NCBI RefSeq assembly: GCF_013393385.1
Contig: NZ_AP023239.1
Location: 5,394,001-5,458,000 of the forward strand
Length of the DNA stretch: 64,000 nucleotides
Source of the DNA: Paenibacillus sp. URB8-2
GTDB taxonomy: Bacteria > Bacillota > Bacilli > Paenibacillales > Paenibacillaceae
Direction of reading: 5' to 3'
The position numbers and the translations under genes were made by a program. Every line of letters begins with the position of its first letter. The stretch's first letter is position 1. The notes under the pieces are model-generated. The model was not told the DNA's origin and ran no database searches. It worked only from the letters and a program-made list of their open reading frames with translations. Positions 48,526-57,189 of this stretch are shown here, in pieces.

Positions 48526-49452
48526 TTATCCCGAAACCGCCGCAATAAGCATGGGCAGCACAAGGAAAGAGGACAGCGTCGTCCAAAGGATGCAGCGGGA
48601 AACCACCGAAGGGGACGCGCCATAGCGTTCCGCCAGAACAACCCCGTTAACGGCTACCGGCATGGAGGCAAGAATGAAGAGCACGGAATGGAGCGTCCCC
48701 GTAATGCCGAGCAATGCCAGTATGCCCAGCGCGAGCAGCGGTCCCGCCAGCAACCGGATCACGATTCCCATCCAGAACACCGAACGTTCTCCTTTTATGC
48801 CGGGCATCATGCCGACCTTCATCATCTGCGCACCCAGAATGGCCAGCACAACAGGGGAGTACGCTCCCGCTGCCATCGTCACTCCCTTCTCCACTTCGGC
48901 GGGCAGGTGCAACTGGAATGCTCGGAGCAGCAGGGCCAGAATGGCGGCATAGATCGCGGGGAGGGAAAACACCGATTTGAACGCATTTTTCACGGAAAAA
49001 TGGGACCGGGCCGCAAAATAAATACCCACCGTGTTGACGATAATCACCTGACCTATGACATAAACGGATGCTTTATCAAGCCCCGCTTGTCCAAAGGCGA
49101 GCAGAACGAGCGGAAGTCCGTAATTCACGCTGTTGGTAAAGGTGGAAACCAGCGTCAATCCGGCCCGCTCCGGCGAAGAGAATTTCATCGCTTTTCCAGT
49201 AATGACCGCTACTCCCCACAGCACCAGCAGATTCAATAAGGAGAACGCCAGCGTCAAATAGATGTCATCGAATGAAATTTCCGCGTGGAGCAGCGTATCC
49301 AAAATAATGGCGGGGCTTAAAAAGTACAGATACAGAGTCATGAGCGGCTTCGTGTCCAGGCGCTGAAAACGTTCCAGCAGCGCGCCGGAAATAACCGGAA
49401 TCGACAGGGGGACGATGACTTCGAACAGGGTGGACAGCACGGTTTGGATCAC
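48526..49452 (-). CDS. AEC (auxin efflux carrier)-family transporter
   Basis: A 308-residue membrane protein with about ten helices. VIVPLSIPVISGALLERFQR and YLYFLSPAIILDTLLHAEIS start it, the conserved mid region is TFTNSVNYGLPLVLLAFGQA, and SMPVAVNGVVLAERYGASPS follows near the end. Bacterial AEC proteins transport malate or other organic anions; the substrate is unknown. It stands alone, with its own terminator. Confidence 0.85.
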   Translation of the reverse strand: MIQTVLSTLFEVIVPLSIPVISGALLERFQRLDTKPLMTLYLYFLSPAIILDTLLHAEISFDDIYLTLAFSLLNLLVLWGVAVITGKAMKFSSPERAGLTLVSTFTNSVNYGLPLVLLAFGQAGLDKASVYVIGQVIIVNTVGIYFAARSHFSVKNAFKSVFSLPAIYAAILALLLRAFQLHLPAEVEKGVTMAAGAYSPVVLAILGAQMMKVGMMPGIKGERSVFWMGIVIRLLAGPLLALGILALLGITGTLHSVLFILASMPVAVNGVVLAERYGASPSVVSRCILWTTLSSFLVLPMLIAAVSG

Positions 49453-49597
49453 GGACGGGCACCTCGTTATGTAGAATATTACCTTCTACTATACCGCCGG
49501 GGTTGTTTGCCGTCCAAGACTTGTAAGCAATATTCCCGATAGATACCGCCTATACACACAGCGCTTTATTGCGGAGGTATCCGGTGCAATCAGGAAG

Positions 49598-49888
49598 TTA
49601 CCGCTCCGGCATATGCTCCTTGCAAAAAGCGGCCAGCTCTTCCTCCTCATCGTCCTCCAGATCGAATTCAAGGAGCTTCTGCGTCGTCGTTTCGATCAGA
49701 TCGTAGGTTACGACGCTCACTTCTCCATCATTCTCCTTTACAATGACCCGCACGCTGACCCCGTTCTCCGAATAAAGCTCGTCCTCCTCCGGGATCACTA
49801 GGTTAATCATAAATTCATAACGGTTTCCCGCAATAATGCCGAACGGGTCACGGATCTGCTCCGCTGTGTAATTCGATATTTCAAGCAT
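49598..49888 (-). CDS. Small conserved protein, DUF6509-like
   Basis: 96 residues, very acidic at the C terminus (LLEFDLEDDEEEELAAF). LEISNYTAEQIRDPFGIIAG followed by NRYEFMINLVIPEEDELYSE resembles a small Bacillales family recalled as DUF6509. No catalytic motif, signal peptide or TM segment is visible. AGGAG lies 8-10 nt before the ATG. Function unknown. Confidence 0.65.
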   Translation of the reverse strand: MLEISNYTAEQIRDPFGIIAGNRYEFMINLVIPEEDELYSENGVSVRVIVKENDGEVSVVTYDLIETTTQKLLEFDLEDDEEEELAAFCKEHMPER

Positions 49889-50127
49889 TTTATATCGCTC
49901 CTTTTCATCGTTCAGGAGATCATCATAGCACAGGCCCGGCGGCCTTCGCCAGATGAGCCGGGCGTTTCCGGCACAGCGATTCGGACCTCTTCATTCGTAG
50001 CCTTTCCGCATGCCGCCGCTTGCAAACCAGTAGACGAAAAAAAGACCAAACCAAGCGGACAGGCGCTTCATCTGGTCATGCTCATTTTATCTTCAGCTGG
50101 TATTCTTGGAGTATTGGATTATTAGTA

Positions 50128-50141
50128 GTTCTGTACAGAAC
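50128..50141. promoter_or_regulatory. Perfect 14-bp palindrome in a gene-free stretch
   Basis: GTTCTGTACAGAAC lies in the 330-bp region between the DUF6509-like gene and the permease stop. That region otherwise holds no convincing gene. A possible 26-codon membrane ORF (49991-50071, minus) has no good ribosome binding site. Confidence 0.45.
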
Positions 50142-50219
50142 CATCATTTGTAGAAATCCGTCGCCATGCGTCGCTTTGAGGAGAACGCCGCTGTCGTTTG
50201 AAGGCGGAAAATGATGGAG

Positions 50220-51635
50220 TTACACAAGAAACATAGCGACAACGGTGGTGACCGCAAGGCCGATCAGCACGGGCTTGAGATTGCGGCGCGCCAGCTCGAA
50301 CGGACTGACGCCGCAGATGGCCGCCGCCGGAATCAGCGCCCAGGGGATAAGCGTGCCGCCGCCGACCCAAATGGCGGCGACCTGGCCAAGCGCCGTCAGC
50401 GTATCGGCGCCTGAGCCGATGGCGGCGGCGAACAGGTGCGCTATGGAGCCGGCAAGTGAAATGCCGGAGAAGCCGGAGCCGTCAAGACCGGTGATGGCGC
50501 CGGTGAGGGTCAGCGTGACCGCGCCGACGATGCCGTTCAGCGGCACGGAGTTCGCAAGCGCAACGCCCAGGTCATTGACGATGCCGTGCGAGGCTTCGGG
50601 AAGGACTGTCCCGAACAGCTCGGTGAAAGCCGAGTCGCCGAGGTAGAAGAAGGCGGCGATCGGGATGACGGGGCCGAATACTTTGAAGCCGAAGACGAAG
50701 CCGTCGATGAGGTAGGAGGTGATCTGCTCAAGCCCTTGATTGCGGTGGGCAAGCAGAGTGACGAAGATCAAGATAAGGACTGCGGTGCCGCCGATGAGGG
50801 CGGTAGCATCGCCGCCTTGAAGATGCAGCAGGAACATCGCCGCCACATCGGCAAGAAACAGCGCCGGAATGAGGATGGCCAGGGCTTTCTTCATCCGTGG
50901 ATGAAGGGCGACCAGTTGAAGAGAAGGGGGAGAAGGCTCCCCGAACACGCCGGATGTCCGTCCAGCCGATACAAGGCCGTCTCTCCAGGTCCCATTCTTC
51001 TGATCCCTGCGCATCATCCAGAAGGCGGCGGCGGTCGTCACAATCCCCATGACGACGACCAGCGGAACGCTCGCCTCCATAACGCTGGCGACCGGCAGGC
51101 CCGCGGCGTCCGCCGTCAGTTTCGGCGCCCCCTGAATAATGTAATCGCCGGATAGAGCGATGCCGTGGCCGAACAGATTCATCGCCATCGCGGCTCCGAG
51201 GGCGGGCAAGCCGACCCGGAGCGCAACTGGCAGCAGGACGGCGCCCACCAGAGCCACCGCCGGCGAAGGCCAGAAAAAGAGGGAGGTAAGCAGCATAATA
51301 ATGCCGATTCCCCAATACGCCATGGCCGGGGTGCGGAGAAACCGGGTCAGCGGAGACACCATCGTCTCGTTGATGCCCGTAATCATCAGCACCCGGCTCA
51401 TGGCGACAATAATTGAAATGATCATGATCGTTCCCATCAGTTCCTTGGTCGCGTAGACAAAGGAGTTAAACACTCCGGATATCGAACCGCCGAGCGTCTC
51501 CGTCGCCAGGATTCCCAGGACAAAGATACCGGCCACGCAAATCATCGTCGTATCGCGCCGCTTGATGAGCAGCGCCATGATGAATACGATAAACGCCAGA
51601 TAGACGTAATGGATTGCCGTTAACTGGATTCCCAT
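50220..51635 (-). CDS. Uncharacterised permease (ion-transporter-like)
   Basis: A 471-residue integral membrane protein with about 12 helices. It has re-entrant-loop-like stretches such as LFFWPSPAVALVGAVLLPVA and AMAMNLFGHGIALSGDYIIQ. The second half repeats the pattern (DGSGFSGISLAGSIAHLFAA, GQVAAIWVGGGTLIPWALIP). This layout resembles the ion transporter (IT) superfamily of anion/Na+ symporters, but the exact family was not recognised. GGGAG lies upstream of the ATG. It is monocistronic. Confidence 0.7.
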   Translation of the reverse strand: MGIQLTAIHYVYLAFIVFIMALLIKRRDTTMICVAGIFVLGILATETLGGSISGVFNSFVYATKELMGTIMIISIIVAMSRVLMITGINETMVSPLTRFLRTPAMAYWGIGIIMLLTSLFFWPSPAVALVGAVLLPVALRVGLPALGAAMAMNLFGHGIALSGDYIIQGAPKLTADAAGLPVASVMEASVPLVVVMGIVTTAAAFWMMRRDQKNGTWRDGLVSAGRTSGVFGEPSPPSLQLVALHPRMKKALAILIPALFLADVAAMFLLHLQGGDATALIGGTAVLILIFVTLLAHRNQGLEQITSYLIDGFVFGFKVFGPVIPIAAFFYLGDSAFTELFGTVLPEASHGIVNDLGVALANSVPLNGIVGAVTLTLTGAITGLDGSGFSGISLAGSIAHLFAAAIGSGADTLTALGQVAAIWVGGGTLIPWALIPAAAICGVSPFELARRNLKPVLIGLAVTTVVAMFLV

Positions 51636-51711
51636 GGAAGAAATCGCTCCCTTAACTTATAGCATTGATTCTATAAGTTATGCAGGAGCCCAAAAGGCGG
51701 TTCTTGCGCCT

Positions 51712-52569
51712 CTAAGTAGAGAGGGTGTTCGTTTGACCGTTGTCCGCCAGTCTGGCCAAAATTCTCCGTTTGCGGTACAGCATCATGGCCGCTTCCGCCA
51801 CCGCCTTCAGCATCTCCCGGTTCGTGTAGGCGCCGAAGAACATTCCGGCGACAGGAATTGTCTGCAGCAGCTTCTTCGAGCTCCAGTTATCCCGGTAGGC
51901 GGCAATCACTTCCCGCCATCCCTGAATTTTGGACACCGCCGCGCCCTCGCCGCCCCCAATCCGGCCATCGCTGCCGAGTTCCAGGTCCAGCTCCTCCAGA
52001 ATCGCCCGTTTGCCGACCATGTCGGCGGAAGCCAGCTGCATGACTTTTACAGCGAAGATGCGCTCCTCCTTCTCCAGCGGGTTGTACCCATAGCAAAGGC
52101 CGATCTCCTGAATCACCTTCAGCGACAGTCCGAGGATGGCGGGAATATCCGCCGCCAGCGTAAACACGCCGCCGAAGCCTGTGGTCGCCCCTTGAGCCGT
52201 GGCGAAATTGCTCCGGCTCTTGGACAGGCGGCGCGCCGCTTCGTCCATCACCACCAGCGGGTAGGGCCCTTCCCGCTTCCCTGCGGTCTCGGTGCTCACC
52301 TCGCCCACAAGCTCGCCCACCTTGCGTCCAGCCACAAGGTAGTTGCCGCCATTTTGGATGTAGCTGCCAAGCTCATCCAGCAGCAGTCCTATTTTTTCAT
52401 GAACAATTTTAGGGGTAAGCTTGTCCAGCAGCTTAAAGGGCAGCCGGGTCAGCCGCTCCCAGATCATAAGCTGTCTCTGATCCTTCTCCCATCTCCGTAC
52501 CTCTTCAAGTGCCGCGCGCAGCTCTTCTTGCGTTTCCAGCCTTCCTGAACCAAGCGTGATTTCCGTCAT
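51712..52569 (-). CDS. EcsC-family protein
   Basis: 285 residues. NFATAQGATTGFGGVFTLAA followed by DIPAILGLSLKVIQEIGLCYGYN is the signature of EcsC-like proteins, with two weak hydrophobic helices. B. subtilis EcsC is encoded with an ABC transporter (ecsAB); no such genes are adjacent here, so this is an orphan paralogue. ATG 52569 has GGAGG 8 nt upstream, and the in-frame ATG 52575 is too close to it. Function unknown. Confidence 0.82.
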   Translation of the reverse strand: MTEITLGSGRLETQEELRAALEEVRRWEKDQRQLMIWERLTRLPFKLLDKLTPKIVHEKIGLLLDELGSYIQNGGNYLVAGRKVGELVGEVSTETAGKREGPYPLVVMDEAARRLSKSRSNFATAQGATTGFGGVFTLAADIPAILGLSLKVIQEIGLCYGYNPLEKEERIFAVKVMQLASADMVGKRAILEELDLELGSDGRIGGGEGAAVSKIQGWREVIAAYRDNWSSKKLLQTIPVAGMFFGAYTNREMLKAVAEAAMMLYRKRRILARLADNGQTNTLST

Positions 52570-52686
52570 GATCATACCTCCTTTAACCGAATATACGCGT
52601 TAATGATTTGCCCGTTTCCTAATATATACCCCGAATCCGATTGCCCTGCTTGAAAATAACGATTCAGGGGCATCTTAATATCACTT

Positions 52687-52707
52687 AAAAAGACCTCCGC
52701 CGATGGC
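52687..52707. terminator. Left half of an interrupted terminator
   Basis: AAAAAGAC (52687-52694) would pair with GTCTTTTT (54421-54428) on the other side of the IS1182 element, with GCC/GGC near the loop. The insertion split the hairpin at its loop. Confidence 0.65.
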
Positions 52708-54408
52708 GAGGCCACTGAAAAACTTACGTATTTTTCTTTGACGGCTTATGTCTCAAACAAAAAGACATCCATTTCCCACCTTTTAGGAACGGATGTCTTC
52801 TTTTTTAGGTCAAGTACGGCTCCATCATTCGGTAATTCTTAGTCTGTTAACTTTAAGATTCGTTTTAAATTCACAGCGAAAATTGTCATCGCCCCTTGCA
52901 TTTCCATGCCAAGCAGACCCGAGGATGTCGCGACATCATACCCGTGTCCATGTTTGAGTTCACTGTTCTTCGCTTCAATTTTGTAGCGTTCCTTGGATTT
53001 TTCCTTGAAATACTCTGAATCTTGGAACGTCATTTGCTCGGTGTGCTCATCGGATTTAATACTTACCGAATAGCTTTTGCTTTTAGCGCCTTCTTTGTAG
53101 CACCCTTCCTTGAACGGACAATGCTTGCATAGTTTCACATCAAAATAATAGGTGTCTGTTTGATTTTTGCCGACCCCTTTTTTACCCTGCCGAGCCTTTC
53201 GAATGGCCATATGTCCAGCTGGACATACGTACATGCCTGCATCTTTGTTGAATAAAAATTCGTCTTCTTTCTTACGCGCACCTTGCGTGACGAGGGGATT
53301 TAGTTTGGCCACAAGTTCAATTTCATTTGTTTTCGTGTACGCAATATTATCTTTTTCGGAATATGCAGTATCCCCAATCACCGTTTTGACCTGCATGCCA
53401 GCTGCCTTGCTTTTTTCGATAAGGGTCTGCAATTGCTTGCCGTCATTCTTTTCACCGGTTGTAATGACAGCCGCCGTAATAAGGCGTTCCTCAGTCATCG
53501 CTAGATGAGTTTTGTATCCAAAAAATGCGGAATCTGCGCTCTTGTGGCCAACGCGCGCATCCGGATCCGCCGCCAGGCGAAGTTGCTCGACGTCATCCGC
53601 AACCGTTTCTTTCAGCAGGTTAAGCGGCTCCAGAATTTTTGGCACTTGTGCAATGCCACTCTCATTTTCGATGAAGTTGACGAGTTTTTGGCAGTACGCA
53701 ATTTCATCTTCGAGTTCGCTCGTTGTATTCTTTGCCGGCATTTTGACCTTGACTGACTCATCCATGGTGTACACGGCTTTTCGCAATTTCCGTGCACGGT
53801 CTTGTAGAATTTCTTGAGGCGTTTTCTGGTTGTAACGTGCTTTCGTATGCGTGGCGTCGACGATGATGGAATTGCTCTTTAGGATATTTTGCTCGATGGC
53901 AAGTTCTACGGTCTTGCCGATGAGCATGTCCAAAAGGTTGATATCTTTCAAACGTAGTTTACGGAACTTCGTTAAGGAACTCGGATCGATGACCGGGTCT
54001 TCCGGCGCCATGCCGAGGAAGTACTTGAACGACAGGTCGTACTTTGAACGCTCCACGATGTCGACGTCAGAGAGTTCAAAAATGGCTTTCAGCAGTAAAT
54101 ATTTAAACATGCGCACCGGATCAATGGCGTTGCGTCCATTATCCAAGCAATACTTTGTTTCCAGTTCTTCGTATATGAAAGTGAAATCCACCAATTCATT
54201 GATTTGACGGAGTATATTGTCCTTCGGGACAACGATGTCATACAATGCCGCATAAGGACTCAAAACTAAGGTTTGTTGTTGCCGAATCATCCACTCACAC
54301 CCGCTTTTTTGTTAGATGACTTCAGTATAAAACAAAAAAGGTACAGCCTCTTCAATTTTCTTGAAGATCTGTACCTTTTCCTATGAGACGGACTTTTTCA
54401 GTGGCCTC
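52708..54408. mobile_element. IS1182-family insertion sequence
   Basis: A 1,701-bp element with perfect 15-bp ends: GAGGCCACTGAAAAA (52708-52722) and TTTTTCAGTGGCCTC (54394-54408). The 8-bp direct repeat CCGATGGC flanks it (52700-52707 and 54409-54416). It carries one intact transposase. Hairpins with T-runs flank that gene: GACATCC-type after it (about 52764-52806) and GGTACAG/CTGTACC (about 54338-54378) just inside the right end. Confidence 0.9.
52839..54290 (-). CDS. IS1182-family transposase
   Basis: 483 residues, intact. The DUF772-type N-terminal domain contains AIDPVRMFKYLLLKAIFELS and FKYFLGMAPEDPVIDPSSLT. The DDE domain follows, with SIIVDATHTKARYNQ (Asp), TVIGDTAYSEKDNI (Asp) and KERYKIEAKNSELKHGHGYD (Glu). 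A cysteine-rich insert (YVCPAGHMAI and CKHCPFKEGCY) is characteristic of the IS1182 group. With perfect ends and a target duplication the element looks recently active. Confidence 0.92.
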   Translation of the reverse strand: MIRQQQTLVLSPYAALYDIVVPKDNILRQINELVDFTFIYEELETKYCLDNGRNAIDPVRMFKYLLLKAIFELSDVDIVERSKYDLSFKYFLGMAPEDPVIDPSSLTKFRKLRLKDINLLDMLIGKTVELAIEQNILKSNSIIVDATHTKARYNQKTPQEILQDRARKLRKAVYTMDESVKVKMPAKNTTSELEDEIAYCQKLVNFIENESGIAQVPKILEPLNLLKETVADDVEQLRLAADPDARVGHKSADSAFFGYKTHLAMTEERLITAAVITTGEKNDGKQLQTLIEKSKAAGMQVKTVIGDTAYSEKDNIAYTKTNEIELVAKLNPLVTQGARKKEDEFLFNKDAGMYVCPAGHMAIRKARQGKKGVGKNQTDTYYFDVKLCKHCPFKEGCYKEGAKSKSYSVSIKSDEHTEQMTFQDSEYFKEKSKERYKIEAKNSELKHGHGYDVATSSGLLGMEMQGAMTIFAVNLKRILKLTD

Positions 54409-54466
54409 CCGATGGCAGAAGTCTTTTTATAACCGTATTCGGTTGGGATTGCATCAATCCGCCGGA

Positions 54467-54736
54467 TCAACTCTTCTGCTTCTGCACCAAGGCAAGTCGT
54501 TCCTTCTCCGTTGCCAGCATTTCTTCCGCTAGATCGACGCCATGCCCCTGCACCGATCCTTCCGGTGCGTGGCTGACCGCCTGTTCCGCATGCTTCAGGC
54601 TGTTCTCGGCCTGCTCAATTACTTTTTCCGTAGGATGGCTCATCGCTTGGGTAACGGCGTTATGCAGTTTAGCCGCAGCATCCTCCGCCTGATCGACAGT
54701 GCTGTTCGTACGCATACTGGACTCATAATGTCTCAT
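54467..54736 (-). CDS. Hypothetical helical protein
   Basis: 89 residues, hydrophilic and helical, Ala/Glu/Gln-rich (AEDAAAKLHNAVTQAMSHPT, VIEQAENSLKHAEQAVSHAP). No domain was recognised. AAGGAG lies about 13 nt upstream of the ATG. Its natural terminator was split by the IS1182 insertion; the element's own right-end hairpin probably replaces it. From 54737 to 55191 no convincing gene is visible apart from the downstream terminator hairpin of the DJ-1-like gene. Confidence 0.55.
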   Translation of the reverse strand: MRHYESSMRTNSTVDQAEDAAAKLHNAVTQAMSHPTEKVIEQAENSLKHAEQAVSHAPEGSVQGHGVDLAEEMLATEKERLALVQKQKS

Positions 54737-55066
54737 AAATGAGGACCACTCCTTATTAACGGACTGTTCTTTCCCGTTTAGGATGGCCTGAAGGCGATCG
54801 TTTATGTAGTCAGCCCGGAGGGAAAGTGTGGGGATGAACTCCTCCGTTTGAGATGTGGTTCAGAGGATACATGATAAAAGAATTCCCGGATACCGTCCGC
54901 AGCCGAAAGCGGAATCTTTGGCAAAGGAGCATGATCGAAATGAACGTCCTGCCCTACCTTCATCGAAACCGCCTTTGCAGTCGGCTGCGCCGTCTATACG
55001 GCCGTATGGCTGCTTGCTGAATAAGCCCATTCCCGGCTTCTTGTTCACTGCCGCCCGCCCAGAGCC

Positions 55067-55100
55067 AAAAAAGCAGCAGATAACCAAGTATCCGCTGCTT
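55067..55100 (-). terminator. Terminator after DJ-1/PfpI gene
   Basis: On the minus strand GCAGCGGATA pairs with TATCTGCTGC, followed by TTTTTT. Confidence 0.8.
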
Positions 55101-55191
55101 TATGATGCGGCCCGGCGGCCGCTTTTTCCCGTGTGGACTCGGTCAGCCGGTCAAACCCGTCGAACCGAGTCCGGCACGCCCGCGCCTGTAC

Positions 55192-55710
55192 TCAGGCCAG
55201 CGCCGAAACGAGGCTCTTGCCGAACTCCCGCGCGCCGTCCGGCCCGTCGCTTGTAATCACATCGTCATGCGCCACCACATGCTGCACCACATATTCGGCG
55301 CTGTTGGCTTTCAGCTCATCAATCATAACTTCGACCGGATAGCAGGTCGCTTGGCGCCCGGCGAGCAGGCCCGTCTTCGCAACCACGACGGAGCCAGCGC
55401 AAATGCCGGCGACCAGAATTTTCTGCTCATACGCCTGCTTCAAATATTCGCCCAGCTTCGCGTCGCCCCACAGATAGTCGATCGTGCCAGAGCCGCCAAT
55501 TACAGCTACCACATCATAATCCGAAGCGGAAACGTCGGAGAATACCACCTCCGCATTTGCTTTTCCCTGATTGTCGCCTGTAATCTCCCCCGCCTTCGTA
55601 CTGGCGACCGTTACAGTGATGCCCGCATTCTCCAGTTCGGCTTTCGGATGAAACAACTCGTCTTCGTTGAAGCGGTCCGGCGGTATAATCAGCAGTGCTT
55701 TTTTGCTCAT
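55192..55710 (-). CDS. DJ-1/PfpI family protein
   Basis: 172 residues. ALLIIPPDRFNEDELFHPKA starts the fold, VVAVIGGSGTIDYLWGD gives the acidic partner region, and the nucleophile Cys lies in ILVAGICAGSVVVAKTGLL, with GRQATCYPVEVMIDEL after it. Family members act as glyoxalase III/deglycase-like enzymes, amidases or chaperones against reactive carbonyls. ATG 55710 has GGGAGG 8 nt upstream. It is preceded by an HxlR-type gene, and an operator-like repeat lies next to its promoter. Confidence 0.85.
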   Translation of the reverse strand: MSKKALLIIPPDRFNEDELFHPKAELENAGITVTVASTKAGEITGDNQGKANAEVVFSDVSASDYDVVAVIGGSGTIDYLWGDAKLGEYLKQAYEQKILVAGICAGSVVVAKTGLLAGRQATCYPVEVMIDELKANSAEYVVQHVVAHDDVITSDGPDGAREFGKSLVSALA

Positions 55711-55748
55711 TGGTATTTCCCTCCCAAGGTTATCTTCACGCAACAATC

Positions 55749-55816
55749 ATTGTAGCGCTGCCGACATTCCTTGTGAAGAATGCACTTTTTAGTACAGAGG
55801 TTACCAAAAGGTTACC
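55749..55816 (-). promoter_or_regulatory. DJ-1/PfpI promoter with HxlR-type sites
   Basis: On the minus strand TTCACA (55777-55772), 17 bp, TACAAT (55754-55749). Just upstream is GCACT-TTTT-AGTAC (55782-55795), the ACTnnnnAGT shape of HxlR/YodB-family sites, and a GGTTACC-aaaa-GGTTACC direct repeat (55799-55816). Confidence 0.6.
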
Positions 55817-55854
55817 TGCTCCCGCCTTTCTCCGGTCTCTGTTTCGTGGCTTGT

Positions 55855-56283
55855 TCAGGCTTTTTTGCAGGCTCCCTCGCAGCTGTCCGCTGTTATTTCC
55901 GGCTCGCTTCCGGGCTTCAGTTCCCGTCTGATCCGTTCGATCCGCATTTTCCCCCACTCGTACATCATTTCGACAATCGGCAGAAGCGTCATCCCAAGCT
56001 CGGTCATCGAATATTCCACCTTCGGAGGAATGTCGGGATATACCTCCCGGTGAACAATGCCGTCCTCCATCAATTCTCTGAGCTGCTGAGTCAGTATTTT
56101 ATGCGAAATTTTCGGAAAAAGCTTCTGCAAATCGCTGAACCTATGCGCGCCATCCACGCCAAGATGCCAAAGAATGACGACCTTCCATTTCCCGCTGATG
56201 ATGGACAATGTAAGTTCCTTTTCGCAGTGAAAATCACCGTTCACGATTTTTTGTTTGATTTCCTCTCTTAACGGATCGGACAT
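55855..56283 (-). CDS. HxlR-family transcriptional regulator
   Basis: 142 residues. [20 protein letters not shown] with its conserved Cys, [20 protein letters not shown] and [20 protein letters not shown] define an HxlR (DUF24) winged helix. The tail is longer than usual and adds two cysteines ([10 protein letters not shown]) that could support thiol sensing. It lies 144 bp upstream of the DJ-1/PfpI gene on the same strand, which it probably controls. It is clearly distinct from the hxlR gene at 29 kb. Confidence 0.87.
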   Translation of the reverse strand: MSDPLREEIKQKIVNGDFHCEKELTLSIISGKWKVVILWHLGVDGAHRFSDLQKLFPKISHKILTQQLRELMEDGIVHREVYPDIPPKVEYSMTELGMTLLPIVEMMYEWGKMRIERIRRELKPGSEPEITADSCEGACKKA

Positions 56284-56416
56284 ACGGCCGTTCCTCCTTA
56301 TTCTATTGGTACGCCATGCTCTTGCGCCGGTCTGCAGCTTCCCAGGCGTCTTCCGTTATTATACACCATAACCGCCGTCGCCTTTGGCGGGCGGCCCATC
56401 GCTACATACATTCACA

Positions 56417-56442
56417 AAAGGGCACCCCGAGGGATGCCCTTT
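56417..56442. terminator. Orphan hairpin
   Basis: AAAGGGCA pairs with TGCCCTTT. It lies in the gene-free 56284-57189 stretch and could end a lost or small transcript. Confidence 0.5.
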
Positions 56443-56629
56443 CTGTACCGGGATTCGACAGCCCGGCAGCTATAGTGTCTGTAACACTTTTCCGCAGCTG
56501 CTTCAAAGCGCCGATTCCCTAATAAGAAATTGAGGCTGCTGAAGAGGCTTGCGGCGGATGCCAATTAAACAAACGGGATAACAGTTCACGTTTAAAGTCA
56601 CGGCAAGGCGTCCGACAGCAGGATAGTTA

Positions 56630-56860
56630 GTAGGCGGGTGGGAGTGGGTCGATGGGTAGGTGGACCGGGGGCGGTGGATGGTGGCTCGGTCAGTGGTTCA
56701 GAGGCTCGGTGGGTTGGTGAACCGGGGGGCGGTGGCTTGGTGGGTCGGTGGGTCGGTGGGTTGGTGGGTCGGTGGGTTGATGGGGCGGTGGTTAGTTGGT
56801 CAGCGGCCCGGGTTGGTCGATGGGTAGGTGGCTTAGTTGGCGGGTTGTCGGGATTCCTGC
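56630..56860. repeat. G-rich low-complexity tract
   Basis: An irregular array of 4-8 bp units built on GGTGGGTC / GGTGGGTT / GGTCGGTG. The + strand is nearly pure G/T, and the densest run is around 56725-56790. On the minus strand it reads as Pro-Thr-His-Arg repeats, but no ribosome binding site or domain supports coding. The rest of 56284-57189 holds no recognisable gene. Confidence 0.7.
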
Positions 56861-57189
56861 GTTGATACATCTTTTTTCCGTGGAAATCCTCCTCCCTGAC
56901 CCAATTCCTACAAAAGTACAGGTATTTCTCCTCCCCTCTCCACGCTTGGCGATATATAAGCTTAAAAACCTGCACAATTGCAGCCATTACTTTTCCTCCC
57001 CGAAATTCACCTGTCAAACCTGCAGGTTTGCAGGAAAATGCCAGCCACCAGCCACCATACACAGACACAGGCACAAACTGAACCGAACTAGTTAGTCAAA
57101 CCGCTTCTTCAGCACGTCCCCTTCTTCAGTGCGTCCCTTCTTCAGCCCCCTTTTTGGCGCATTTCCCTTCTACCGCAGGCTACTCCAGG

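Noticed and set aside
49991..50071. 26-codon minus-strand ORF (KRLSAWFGLFFVYWFASG...)
   Set aside because: Membrane-like but without a Shine-Dalgarno or promoter; kept only as a possible target of the nearby palindrome.
54929..55023. Possible tiny membrane protein (FIETAFAVGCAVYTAVWLLAE)
   Set aside because: The hydrophobic frame lacks a start unless one frameshift is assumed after the AAGGAG-preceded ATG; too weak to annotate.
56630..56860. CRISPR-like array
   Set aside because: Units are 4-8 bp and contiguous, with no spacers and no cas genes in the window.
56598..57074. Minus-strand Pro/Thr-rich frame across the G-rich repeat
   Set aside because: No ribosome binding site, no signal peptide or domain; the reading frame follows simply from the repeat.
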